Positions 34,105 through 43,064 of a stretch of 64,000 bases of DNA are shown here, one piece after another. Positions within the stretch are counted from its first letter, which is position 1; the number at the start of each line of letters is the position of its first letter. A program made the position numbers and the translations under genes. This DNA is from CAZCDS01 sp964497585 (GTDB taxonomy: Bacteria; Desulfobacterota; Desulfomonilia; Desulfomonilales; Desulfomonilaceae), in the NCBI GenBank assembly GCA_964497585.1, contig CAZCDS010000028.1:1-64000 (forward strand), in the 5' to 3' direction. The notes below the pieces were generated by a model that saw only the letters and a program-made list of their open reading frames with translations, was not told where the DNA came from and did not search any database.

Positions 34105-35208
34105 ATGCGGAAAGGTATTCTGTTGGCGCTGGCCTTGGCCGTCCTTGCTTTCATAGCAGGGGCATGGCCAGCATGTGCTGCTCCACCCGAAAATGTCACG
34201 GGCGAGGAGTGTTTCTTCCTTAAGAGTCTGCATTTCACAGCTAATGGGATGCGATTCTGGTATAGCAAGGCGAACGGCGGTCTCGAAAACATTACAGGAA
34301 TACCGTATTCCAAGCTCGGATGCAAAAACTGCCACATCGCCGGTTGTGACCGATGTCACCGGACAGTGCGGGGAAAGCGCCTTGCCTACACGATCAAGGC
34401 TGCCCAGCGCCAAGCTATGTGCTTGAAATGTCATGGCAGAGAAAAAGCCATGATCAGGATCAACGATGCTGCAAAGAAGGATGATGTGCATCTTGCCAAG
34501 GGAATGGTTTGTACGGATTGTCACTCGAAACGGGAAATGCATGGCAACGGTACAGAGTATAACTCGCTGAAACAGCCTGGTGCGATGGACACTCGTTGTG
34601 AGAAATGCCACGACTCCATCAAGCCGACTGACGCGCATTCGGTCCATGAGGGAAAGCTTGACTGCAAGGCCTGTCATATACGACACGTTATCAGTTGTAC
34701 TAACTGCCACTTTGACTATCTCGTCAAGACCGGGAAGCGTAAGGCTATTCCCGTTCATGATTGGCTCTTTCTCATCAACTACAGGGGTAAAGTCACGTCA
34801 GGGGACATGCAGACCTTTGTGGTGCGACCAAACAAGACTTTCTTGATGTTTGCGCCTCACATGGGCCATGCCGTCATGAAACAAGGTAGAAAATGTGACG
34901 CATGCCACGGAACGGAAATCGCCAAGAAGGTCGTCAAGGATAAGAAACTCAAGCTGACCTGGTTGGAAAACGGAAAGGTGAAAAACCTCAAAGGGGTCAT
35001 TCCTGTAGCTAAGGGCGTGGAATACGAGTGCGCATATATGGATTTTAAGGACGGGAAATGGGTGCCCTTGAAAAATCCTGCCAAGCCCATGGTGCAATAC
35101 GCAGCATACGGCAAGCCCCTGACCAAGGACCAGCTTGAAGCTCTGTCTGAGCATCAGGAAGTGCCGCCGGTGGAAATGATGGGGTCCGAACCCCGTAAAG
35201 CCAAGTAG
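34105..35208 (+). CDS. octaheme c-type cytochrome
   Basis: A 367-residue exported multiheme cytochrome. A signal peptide covers residues 1-25 (ILLALALAVLAFIAGAWPACA). Eight CxxCH heme-binding motifs are present, with first cysteines at residues 73, 81, 106, 136, 165, 187, 198 and 264; extra histidines between them (for example HSVHEG, HDW, HMGH) can serve as distal ligands. After the last heme there is a lysine-rich 100-residue tail with no heme. It would carry electrons in the periplasm or at the cell surface. GAGAGGAGG precedes the ATG. No cytochrome biogenesis or oxidoreductase partner is adjacent; repeats and transposase debris flank it. Confidence 0.95.
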   Translation: MRKGILLALALAVLAFIAGAWPACAAPPENVTGEECFFLKSLHFTANGMRFWYSKANGGLENITGIPYSKLGCKNCHIAGCDRCHRTVRGKRLAYTIKAAQRQAMCLKCHGREKAMIRINDAAKKDDVHLAKGMVCTDCHSKREMHGNGTEYNSLKQPGAMDTRCEKCHDSIKPTDAHSVHEGKLDCKACHIRHVISCTNCHFDYLVKTGKRKAIPVHDWLFLINYRGKVTSGDMQTFVVRPNKTFLMFAPHMGHAVMKQGRKCDACHGTEIAKKVVKDKKLKLTWLENGKVKNLKGVIPVAKGVEYECAYMDFKDGKWVPLKNPAKPMVQYAAYGKPLTKDQLEALSEHQEVPPVEMMGSEPRKAK

Positions 35209-35677
35209 AACTTTCGCAATCGACACCGCATGAGACGGCGGTGAGACAGGTAGGGGGTAACAGTTCTCCCGGAGAGGCCGACGGCCTTTCCAGACAGTGT
35301 CTTTGTAATGTTCGTTGAGTGTTTATAGGAGCTGAATTTCTCCGCATCAAGACATGCATATGTGACGGCCGAACAGTGCGGCGCCTGCCCTGAACCAGGA
35401 ACCAGGCGCCGCCGGCCGTCAACGAAAGAACAGGCCCTACCGCCGCGACACCGTGCAGTTGTTGGCCACGGTTCCGGAATGTATAGTCTCGCCATTTTTG
35501 TAGATTGTTACGCCTATGCTCTCGGAAAAAGGTATAAAAACCAATGACGTTCCGTGCAGATCAGTTTTGGGAGAAGCCACTATTCCTTAGGCGCATTTTA
35601 TTGTTCATGTCTCGTCCTCGAAACGGGCCGAATAGGGAGAACCACTTCCCGGAAGAGCTGGTGTTACGAGCAGGGAT
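35209..35677. other. 469-base intergenic region behind the cytochrome gene
   Basis: Contains a CACCGC/GCGGTG hairpin (35224-35243, no T run) directly after the cytochrome stop, and repeat copy B at 35257-35346. Beyond that an AT-rich patch near 35495-35545 is seen. No gene supported. Confidence 0.5.
35257..35346. repeat. ~90-bp direct repeat, copy B (cytochrome right flank)
   Basis: Partner of 33321-33410, same orientation, about 83 percent identical over its right 70 bases. A weaker resemblance continues for some 40 bases to the right in both copies. It starts 48 bases after the cytochrome stop codon. Confidence 0.7.
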
Positions 35678-37726
35678 TTAGGAGTCGATGGCCCGGCGGA
35701 TTGCCGCGGCCAGTTCGTTTTTGAGAACCGGTTTCATCACCACTTCACGGATGCCGAGAGCCCGTGTGCCATCCTCTGAAATCAGCTCACTGAACCCCGT
35801 GCACAAGATAACCGGCACGTCCGGTCGGAGTCGCCTTATCTCCCTGGTCAGTTCGACGCCCGTCATGTTGGGCATCGTCATGTCAGTGATAATGAGGTCA
35901 AACAAGTCGGGCTTCACCTTGAAGAGTTCCAGCGCCTCAACGCTGCTCGTTCTCGTCACCACCTCATAACCCATGCCTTCCAGGAGCTGTTGGCCGAGCT
36001 GTGCAATGGCGAGTTCGTCATCTACGAAAAGGATGCGTTCATTGCCGGGGTACACTGGCTCTTCTCCGGCTTCTTCACGCCTTACCTCTCGATCCCCGAA
36101 AACGGGGAAGTACAACTCAAACAGGGTTCCTTCCCCTGGTTCGCTGTGCACTTCGATTGCTCCCCCACAACTTTTCACGATGCCGTGTACGACCGAGAGG
36201 CCAAGCCCTGTTCCTTCACCCTTCGGTTTGGTAGTGAAATATGGCTCAAATATTCGGTGCATCGAATCAGCGGGAATCCCGGATCCGGTGTCGCGGACGC
36301 TCAGTCGGACGTGTCGGCCGGGACTCACATGCGGATGCCTCTCGAAAAAATCAGCATCCAAGGAGGCTTTCTCCAGTTTGATGTCTAGCATGCCGCCCTT
36401 GGTACGCATGGCATGAAAAGAATTCGCGCAGAGGTTCATCAAGATCTGATGGATCTGGGTCGGGTCGGCCAGAATCAATCCGAGGTCCTGCTCGGTCCGA
36501 TGGTGAAGCTCGATGGTGGATGGGAGCGACGCCCTGAGGAGCCTCATAACTTCCGTGACTACGGGTCCGATCTGAATCGGTCTTCGATCTTGCTCGCTCT
36601 GCCTGCTGAAGGCGAGGATCTGGTGTACAACGTGCCTGGCCCGGTCCGCAGCCTCGAGGGCTTCACGGAGATTCTTGGCCCCCCGTGCATCAGGCGGCAG
36701 GTCCTCCAGGGCAAGCTCAACAAAACCTACGATAGCGTAGAGGATGTTGTTGAAGTCATGAGCGATGCCGCCGGCCAAGGTGCCAATAGCCTCCATCTTC
36801 TGGGCTTGCCTGAGCCGATCTTCCATTCGATTGCGGTCGGTTACGTCCTGGATGACTGATAGACCCACCGGTCCGTCCGTAGGGTCGACCATTACCGCGG
36901 AGTTGAGGAGGGCCTCGATAATGGTTCCGTCCTTCTTGATCAGCCTGGTGTCAACATCGACCTCCACTCCGTCGTTCCACAGACGAGAAAGCATGTTCCC
37001 CCCGGTCGCGCGGATATCGGGCGGGAGAATGAAATCAATGGTTCGTCCCAGCACTTCGGCCGCTGAGTATCCCATCTCCGAAAGCCATTTTCGGTTGACA
37101 TTGCGAATTCGTCCTTCGCGATCGATGGAATGTATCATCAGAGGGACTTTGTCATAGATTTGTCGAAACCGCGCTTCACTTTCTTTCAGTGCCTGTTGTG
37201 CGCGTTCCCGCTCGTTGATTTCGGCCAGAAGCTGCTCATTCTTTCGCACGAGTTCAGCGGTACGCTCATCAACGCGTCTTTCCAATTCCGCGTGGGCCTT
37301 CCTGAGCTTTTCCTGCGCTCTGGTTCGTTCCCTGCGGATCTCAGCCTCGGCCAGTTCCCGTTTGATGGCAGGAATGAGACGATTGAGGTTGTCCTTCATC
37401 AGGTAGTCATGGGCGCCGGCTTTCATGCACGCGACCGCGGTCTCTTCGCCGATGGCACCCGACACCACGATGAAGGGAAGGTCATCCCCCCGCTCCTTGA
37501 TCAGCCGGAGGGCACCGAACACAGTGAACCTGGGCATGGCATAATCGCATATCACCAGGTCCCACGTGCGCTCCTCAAGGGCACGTTCCATGGCCTTTGC
37601 GCTGTCCACCCGTTCGACCTGGGGATCGTACCCCCCCTGCTGCAGATGTCTGGTCAGCAACAGAGTATCGTCCTCAGAGTCCTCCACAACCAACACGCGT
37701 AGAGTTTCGCTCGTCTCTCGGTTCAT
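35678..37726 (-). CDS. hybrid sensor: REC-PAS-HisKA-HATPase-REC
   Basis: A 682-residue soluble hybrid kinase. Residues 8-125 are a receiver (VLVVEDSEDD, LVICDYAMP, phosphoacceptor Asp in ICDY); a coiled-coil (about 130-185) leads to a PAS domain (190-300; ARFRQIYDKVPLMIHSID); the HisKA H-box is LAGGIAHDFNNILYAIVGF, with a HATPase showing NLCANSFHAM, DTGSGIP and GEGTGLGLSVVHGI; a second receiver (FVDDELAIAQ, LIITDMTMPNMTGVE) ends the protein. It has no membrane segment, so it senses a cytoplasmic cue or receives phosphate from another kinase. No partner gene is adjacent. Confidence 0.93.
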   Translation of the reverse strand: MNRETSETLRVLVVEDSEDDTLLLTRHLQQGGYDPQVERVDSAKAMERALEERTWDLVICDYAMPRFTVFGALRLIKERGDDLPFIVVSGAIGEETAVACMKAGAHDYLMKDNLNRLIPAIKRELAEAEIRRERTRAQEKLRKAHAELERRVDERTAELVRKNEQLLAEINERERAQQALKESEARFRQIYDKVPLMIHSIDREGRIRNVNRKWLSEMGYSAAEVLGRTIDFILPPDIRATGGNMLSRLWNDGVEVDVDTRLIKKDGTIIEALLNSAVMVDPTDGPVGLSVIQDVTDRNRMEDRLRQAQKMEAIGTLAGGIAHDFNNILYAIVGFVELALEDLPPDARGAKNLREALEAADRARHVVHQILAFSRQSEQDRRPIQIGPVVTEVMRLLRASLPSTIELHHRTEQDLGLILADPTQIHQILMNLCANSFHAMRTKGGMLDIKLEKASLDADFFERHPHVSPGRHVRLSVRDTGSGIPADSMHRIFEPYFTTKPKGEGTGLGLSVVHGIVKSCGGAIEVHSEPGEGTLFELYFPVFGDREVRREEAGEEPVYPGNERILFVDDELAIAQLGQQLLEGMGYEVVTRTSSVEALELFKVKPDLFDLIITDMTMPNMTGVELTREIRRLRPDVPVILCTGFSELISEDGTRALGIREVVMKPVLKNELAAAIRRAIDS

Positions 37727-38049
37727 GGCGGATCGTACCCTGTCGACTGAGTTATGAAATCATCTCGATTCGAGGGGCCGGTCGACTCATGGCGCCTGGG
37801 CTTGCAAGAAAGTATGAGGCGCCCCTACGTGGAGCGGGTTTGATGGCCCATCCGGAACAAGCCGATCCACAACGTAACTCGGAGGCTGTCGTGAGGCCCT
37901 TTTTCGGCCCCGTCTTGGAAAACCCGTGGTCAGTACACCGTCGGGGGCTTCACCGCCTCGATCGGGGTAATCTTCCAAAATGTACAGGCTTTCTCGGTGG
38001 GCGGCAAGGATGAATTTCTCATAATGCGACGCCGGAAACGCCCTGCAGT
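37727..38049. other. 323-base intergenic region
   Basis: Between the hybrid kinase and the CHAT protein gene, both on the minus strand. It should hold the kinase promoter. No convincing element or gene seen. Confidence 0.45.
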
Positions 38050-41000
38050 CTACCTTACTTCCCCCATAAGAATGAAGGCCTCGGTGAAAAACGGATGATT
38101 GTAGCCCGATTTCCGCAGCTTGTCTTTTGCCGATTGCAGCGCCTCCAGCCTGGATTTACCCTCTTTGAGCTTCAGGAAGAAATCTCTCACCAGGTCAACC
38201 GAGGTACGTTCCGCAACGGACCACAGGCTCATCAGAACCGATCGCGCCCCTGCGAATCGGAAGGCCCTTCCCATTCCCATGGTCCCTTCGCCCGACACGC
38301 GACGCCCGAGACCGGTTTGGCATGCAGTAAGGGCAACGGTGTCAGCGTTCATCCGCAAGCCAATTACTTCCGACATCCGGAGAAACCCGTCCGTACCGGG
38401 AGGGACACGAACGAAAACGAGCACCGGTTCCACTATTCCCGGAATGTTTTCGCCGAAATATCCGTGGGTGGCGAAGACGACCTTGTCGTATCGATTGAGA
38501 TGGGCGGCCAAGGGCCCGAGCAATCGCTTCTTCGTGGCCTCGAGGCCTGTGAATATGTCCGCGTTGCCTCTGAACAACAGTCCAAGCTCATCGGCCAGCC
38601 TGCCCGTCTCAGGAAGCCTGTCGAAGGCCAGGTACCCGTTAGCGGCCTCCTCCACCGGAATCATGAGTTTGGTTTGGGCGCTCGCCATGCGGATCTCGTC
38701 GCGCTTGCCCTGCAACCGCGCGTCTCTCATACGGAAAACGGGGTCAGCCATAACGAGGAGTCTGCGGCCCGAACTCTTTTTCTCACCGTAGGTTCGGGAG
38801 AGCGTGAGCGCGTTGAGGGACTGACAGTACGAAACCGGGTTGCGGTCATCGAAGAGCTGCGTACCCGAAACCTGCGGAATGCCCCCCTTCGCGATGATCT
38901 TCCCTCCGCTGTTAAGCACCAGCGCGCCGAACGGGATGTCCGCCAGAGAATCGTCGGGCACGATAATAAGCGGCTGGCCCGGTGGCAACTCAGCGAGGAT
39001 CTCGCGAAGAAGAAGGTCTGCAAGCTTCTTTCCCGCAGCGAGGTCGAAGGCATTGAGCTTCCTGGTAAGATTGTCGGCCCGCACATCTTTCATGGGTTCC
39101 CGGAACCGCTCGACGAGTCCGTCAAGGTTTCTGCGCGTGATCGGATTTAGCCAGGCCTTGACCAGCTTTTTGCCCTTGGTCAGGTACCCCATGAGACCGT
39201 GATCGGTGACATCGTAGGAAAGGGTCCACTCGTCGTCGCGGAGAGCGGTCTGAGCCAAATCCTGAGGTTTCGGATATTTCGCGGCAGCAAACCGGGGGTA
39301 GTCGCGGCGGAGCCGCCTGATGTGGGCCAGAAGCTCTTTTCGGAGCATGGCCGCCTGCTCTCCCGCATCAGTTAGGGCGCCTTTGGCGCCGCTTTCTCGC
39401 GCCTTCTCGGCTTGCCGCAGGAGGGCCGCCAATTTCCGGTTGAGTTCAAGATCTTTCCTGACGACCTCCGCGGGAACACCGGCCACCCGTATTTCGGTCC
39501 TCCCTGCCAGACTCTCGGAGAAAGATCGAGCTTTGGTGAACTCGGAGTTCTTCAAAGCGTCCTTGGGGCGGCCCAACTTCATCCGGACTCTGGCCAAGGC
39601 TTCATACGGCAGAACATGCTTGACGCCCAAAATTTCCTCTCCGTGGAGGAACATCCGCTTGTCCTTTTCGGAAAGGGAGTCTCTCATCTCTTCCGCGTAG
39701 TCCGTGGCCGTTTGAAAAGCGTCCACGGCTTCGGGCAGTCGGTCGAGCGACTCGTAGGCAAGGCCAAGACCTACCGAGCCCAGAAAAGAGAACTTCATGC
39801 TGCCGGAGGCCGTGGCGAGGCGCCGAAGTTCTCGGAATTGGGGGACAGCGCGCTCGGGGTGCACGTCGAGGAGGTATGTCCCCTTCACATAAGTGAGCAG
39901 CATAAGATCCTTCTTGGCGTCGGGCCCGATTTGCGCTTCAGCCTCCTTGATGAGACGGGCCGCTTCGGTGAGATCGTGCCTTCGCCGTGGCCCGTCATCC
40001 TCTCTCGTCCGGTCGTACCGTCCTTTCTCCAGGTGGAAAAGGGCAAACATGCATAACAGCTCGCCGGTGGGCACACGGATGTCGCGCTTGAGCTGCAGGG
40101 CCTGCTGAAAGGTTATCTCGGCCACGTTCAAGAGACCGTTTCGCGTCAGGACGTTGGCCATATCGGCAAGCGTATTGCTCTCCCAGAGTCGTGTCCCGAT
40201 ACGTTTCTGGATGGACACTGCCCTCTTGTACTCCTCAAGCGCGCCATCGAAGACCCCGAGATATTCCAGCAGGTTGCCCATTCTCAGCCGTGCATGGGCC
40301 TCCAGCTTGCTGTTCTGAATATTCTTGGCCAGTTGGACGGCTTTCTCGAAGGATGCGCGGGCCCGGGGCAGTTCTCCCCGTGCTTTCGAGATCATGCCGA
40401 CATCAATGAGAATCCAACCTTCGATGAGGGGGGAACCTACTTGCCTGCACATGCGGAGAGCTTCTCTGAAATGTTCGTCGGCTGACCGGTAATCGCCGGA
40501 ATAAAATTCAAGAATACCTAAATTGTTTAATGTATTTGCAGTGTAATTGCGTATTCCCCGAGATTTTCTAATCGCCAGCGCTTTGTCATACATTTCACGT
40601 GATGTTTTGTATGCACCTCTCTTGAAATGCACGCTTCCCAGGTTGTTCAATGCGAATGCTTGAGTGCCGGGGTCATTAAACTGTCGAGACAGCTTGAGAG
40701 ATTGTTCATAATTATTTATAGCCTTATCAAATTGCGATTGTGATTCGTAAACCAATCCGATATTGTTTAAGATGACTGCCTGGCCTTTGAGATCACCTGT
40801 TTTCCGGCACATCTTCAACGCGGACCCGTAATCCCTCACGGACTTTTTGTACTGCTGCAGCTCAAAATGGAGCAACCCCTTCAGGGTGTTGAGCCTTGCC
40901 AGTTGCCGCGGGCTGCCACGACCGGCAAGTATTTTCTCCCCGTCTTTCAAGTCCTTGGCGGCCCTCCGGTATTGGCAGAGGTCTATGAGTGCCCTGGCCC

Positions 41001-41568
41001 TGTTCGCGTGCACGAGGAATATCTCAGTCTTTTCTTGGGAAGGGCGCGTCCCCAGGGTGGCGAGGACTTTCCCGTAGAGATCGACGGCACGTCGATAATC
41101 GGTCTTTTCTGCGGCGATACGGGCTTTTGCGTGGAGCGTCTTGGCCGCATCCATAGACTTGCCGAGCGCGACGAACATTCGCTGTGCTGCATTGAGACGG
41201 GTAAGAGCGCGATCAAAATCGGAAAGTTCCAAGTAACAGCGGCCAAGATAGAATTCAGCTATGGCACGGCAATAGTCGTGGCCTCCACAGGCCTTGCGCA
41301 TTCTCCTGAATACGTCAAGCGCTTCATGAAACCTGGCTTGGTGAATCAGTCGCACGCCCTTTTGGCTCAGGGAGCGTGCCGCGGCGAGGTCGGCCGCATC
41401 CGGGGTCGCCGGCCAAAAAATCTGCAAACAAAGCGTGACAAGAATCAGAAAACCGGTTACTATTGTCGGCGTCCCTTGTTGCAAGAATGTTTTCCCACGA
41501 CTGCCGCTCCGGTAAAGGGAGGTCGGCAACGGCTTGGCAGAGAGCCGGCATGGCATGGCATTCTCCAT
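38050..41568 (-). CDS. exported TPR-CHAT (caspase-like) protein
   Basis: A 1172-residue protein. Residues 33-58 form a signal peptide or anchor (TIVTGFLILVTLCLQIFW, then PATPDAADLA). From about 65 to 680 there are at least a dozen TPR repeats, e.g. AVILNNIGLVYESQSQFDKA and AFALNNLGSVHFKRGAYKTS. A linker leads to a C-terminal CHAT protease domain (about 830-1172) with the catalytic dyad intact: His1035 in VVFATHGYFGEN and Cys1083 in LTACQTGLG, then GTMGMGRAFRFAGARSVLMSLW. CHAT proteases are caspase relatives; many bacterial examples are cytoplasmic defence effectors, whereas this one appears exported. An AT-rich patch lies within the TPR block. An ATG four codons in is an alternative start. 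Confidence 0.92.
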   Translation of the reverse strand: MENAMPCRLSAKPLPTSLYRSGSRGKTFLQQGTPTIVTGFLILVTLCLQIFWPATPDAADLAAARSLSQKGVRLIHQARFHEALDVFRRMRKACGGHDYCRAIAEFYLGRCYLELSDFDRALTRLNAAQRMFVALGKSMDAAKTLHAKARIAAEKTDYRRAVDLYGKVLATLGTRPSQEKTEIFLVHANRARALIDLCQYRRAAKDLKDGEKILAGRGSPRQLARLNTLKGLLHFELQQYKKSVRDYGSALKMCRKTGDLKGQAVILNNIGLVYESQSQFDKAINNYEQSLKLSRQFNDPGTQAFALNNLGSVHFKRGAYKTSREMYDKALAIRKSRGIRNYTANTLNNLGILEFYSGDYRSADEHFREALRMCRQVGSPLIEGWILIDVGMISKARGELPRARASFEKAVQLAKNIQNSKLEAHARLRMGNLLEYLGVFDGALEEYKRAVSIQKRIGTRLWESNTLADMANVLTRNGLLNVAEITFQQALQLKRDIRVPTGELLCMFALFHLEKGRYDRTREDDGPRRRHDLTEAARLIKEAEAQIGPDAKKDLMLLTYVKGTYLLDVHPERAVPQFRELRRLATASGSMKFSFLGSVGLGLAYESLDRLPEAVDAFQTATDYAEEMRDSLSEKDKRMFLHGEEILGVKHVLPYEALARVRMKLGRPKDALKNSEFTKARSFSESLAGRTEIRVAGVPAEVVRKDLELNRKLAALLRQAEKARESGAKGALTDAGEQAAMLRKELLAHIRRLRRDYPRFAAAKYPKPQDLAQTALRDDEWTLSYDVTDHGLMGYLTKGKKLVKAWLNPITRRNLDGLVERFREPMKDVRADNLTRKLNAFDLAAGKKLADLLLREILAELPPGQPLIIVPDDSLADIPFGALVLNSGGKIIAKGGIPQVSGTQLFDDRNPVSYCQSLNALTLSRTYGEKKSSGRRLLVMADPVFRMRDARLQGKRDEIRMASAQTKLMIPVEEAANGYLAFDRLPETGRLADELGLLFRGNADIFTGLEATKKRLLGPLAAHLNRYDKVVFATHGYFGENIPGIVEPVLVFVRVPPGTDGFLRMSEVIGLRMNADTVALTACQTGLGRRVSGEGTMGMGRAFRFAGARSVLMSLWSVAERTSVDLVRDFFLKLKEGKSRLEALQSAKDKLRKSGYNHPFFTEAFILMGEVR

Positions 41569-41966
41569 TGCGTCTGGAGTGCGGGAAGACTGTGAGTTCA
41601 GCGGCCTGGCAGAAAGGAGGGCAGGTTAAGGCGAGGGAGCGGCCCTCCCAAGTCTGCTTGTTTATGCCGGATTGATCCTTCAGGATAGGGCCAGAGGACC
41701 AACGGGTATAATTTGGGATTTTACCTCAGTTCCCGGCCTGCTGCAACGGGCGATGGCCGGGAGGCAACCAGGCAGGTGGGGAGTGTGCAGGTGAGTCGAC
41801 TGGCAGCCGGGCAGCCGAGGGAGAGGGAGGTTTAATCTGCTGATTGCAGGTTAAAGGTCTTTTTCTCTTGACAGCGCCGCAAACGCTGGACTACAATGCG
41901 GCCACCGGGAAAAGAGAGTTTTTGTTCATTTTTTCGTCTTCTTAAGACCTTTGAGAGGTGAGGAGT
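41569..41966. other. 398-base divergent region with a strong promoter
   Basis: Separates the CHAT gene and the outer-membrane-type gene. The right end holds the promoter at 41868-41897. The left part is purine-rich on the plus strand with no recognisable element. Confidence 0.5.
41868..41897 (+). promoter_or_regulatory. sigma70-type promoter of the outer-membrane-type gene
   Basis: Perfect -35 TTGACA (41868-41873), an 18-base spacer and TACAAT (41892-41897), five of six matches to the -10. The start site would be near 41904, giving a 60-base leader ending in the GAGAGGTGAGGAG ribosome site. Confidence 0.7.
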
Positions 41967-42929
41967 ATGTATAGGAGTCGCACCGTTGTCACGATTTTTA
42001 CTAGCCTTCTGCTTGTGTTTCTGCTCGGCGTGACCGGCTGGTGCGGGGGCCCCCCCAGTGCAGCCGAACGCGGAGCCACGCCGCCGTCACAGGGTGCCCC
42101 CCCCGGGCCTGCTCCGGTAGGACAAGCCCAGCCGTCCCCCTTTGTGAGTGTATCGGGTGGCGGCGCCCCCGGCAGTGCCGACGGATCCAACGCAAGTTCC
42201 CCCAACATCAATTTGTCTGCGCTCGGGGTGAAGGAGACATGGATATGGACACTGCGGGGCATGTACGCCTCAGACCCCTTTGAGTTCAGTGTCAACTATT
42301 TCATGGCGGAGTTCTCCGGGCAGAATAACCTCGACCAGACCATCTTCGCTGAAGACGGTACCGTCCTGGCTAATGTCGGAGACAGCGTGTCGGCATATCA
42401 GCAATTGAACCTGCTGATGTTCAACGGCGATGTGTACGCGTTCGACGGCCCCCCGTTCAAAGCCGGCCTGAGGCTACAGTACACCCAGTTCGCGGACACG
42501 TTCTCCATCGATAACTCGACGCTGTCTACCTCAACCTCCGGAGGTAAGGGCTACAGCATGTATGGTGTCGGCGCGGTCGGCGTTATCGACCTGCCGATGT
42601 GGAACCGTATGCCCTATTGGTGCCGCACGAACATCGTAAAGCCGCGGGTGAACTTCGCCGCCTCCCTCGGATGGGCCTTCGGCGGAGATGCCCGGTATTA
42701 CTCTTTCGATGCTTTCCTGCAGGTGTTCCGCAAGAGGATGCCCTACCTGAGCACATGCCTGACGGACACTTCACGTCGCGGGCCTTCTGTTTCGGGTGAG
42801 GTCGGATGGGTCTACTTCGAGATCGCGGAGACGCAGGAGGACCGAGTCGGTCCTACGCCGAACGATCGGTCGACGGCAGCCCACTACTATGTGAGTTTCC
42901 CGGTCTTCAGACTGAGCCTTTATTTCTAG
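41967..42929 (+). CDS. outer-membrane beta-barrel-type protein
   Basis: A 320-residue exported protein. Residues 1-27 form a signal peptide (VVTIFTSLLLVFLLGVTGWC); a Cys at the end could make it a lipoprotein, but the next 50 residues are a Pro/Gly/Ala/Ser linker. From about 75 on, alternating strands (WIWTLRGMYASDPFEFSVNYFMAEF, LRLQYTQFADTFSID) and the terminal aromatic FRLSLYF are typical of outer-membrane barrels. No family could be named. The ATG at 41967 is preferred to a GTG three codons earlier. Strong promoter before and terminators after suggest an abundant monocistronic product. Confidence 0.75.
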   Translation: MYRSRTVVTIFTSLLLVFLLGVTGWCGGPPSAAERGATPPSQGAPPGPAPVGQAQPSPFVSVSGGGAPGSADGSNASSPNINLSALGVKETWIWTLRGMYASDPFEFSVNYFMAEFSGQNNLDQTIFAEDGTVLANVGDSVSAYQQLNLLMFNGDVYAFDGPPFKAGLRLQYTQFADTFSIDNSTLSTSTSGGKGYSMYGVGAVGVIDLPMWNRMPYWCRTNIVKPRVNFAASLGWAFGGDARYYSFDAFLQVFRKRMPYLSTCLTDTSRRGPSVSGEVGWVYFEIAETQEDRVGPTPNDRSTAAHYYVSFPVFRLSLYF

Positions 42930-42944
42930 AAAGACGCAACCGGG

Positions 42945-42964
42945 GCCGGGGCACACGCCCCGGC
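42945..42964 (+). terminator. GC-rich hairpin after outer-membrane-type gene
   Basis: Eight-pair perfect stem GCCGGGGC/GCCCCGGC with loop ACAC, 15 bases after the stop codon. Only a short TT follows, so it is likely a stabilising 3' hairpin or a weak first terminator. Confidence 0.55.
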
Positions 42965-43034
42965 TTCGCATATCAGATTGAGGGCAGTGAAAAGCCCGTT
43001 ACGTTGATACGGAAAGGACCGTATCTTCCGAGAG

Positions 43035-43064
43035 CCTCCTCTGGGCAAAGAGGGGGTTTTTTTT
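43035..43064 (+). terminator. intrinsic terminator
   Basis: Stem CCTCCTC/GAGGGGG (one G-T pair) with an eight-base loop is followed directly by eight T residues. This is the clearest rho-independent terminator in the window; it serves the gene ending at 42929. Confidence 0.8.

Noticed and set aside
34015..34758. 247-codon minus-strand frame opposite the cytochrome
   Set aside because: It is antisense to a gene with eight CxxCH motifs and a signal peptide and shows no family features.
38050..41568. TPR-CHAT as part of a type III-E CRISPR (Craspase) locus
   Set aside because: No CRISPR array, gRAMP or Cas gene occurs in the window, and the protein appears exported.
41942..42295. 117-codon minus-strand frame
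   Set aside because: Antisense to the barrel-type gene, which has promoter, ribosome site and signal peptide.
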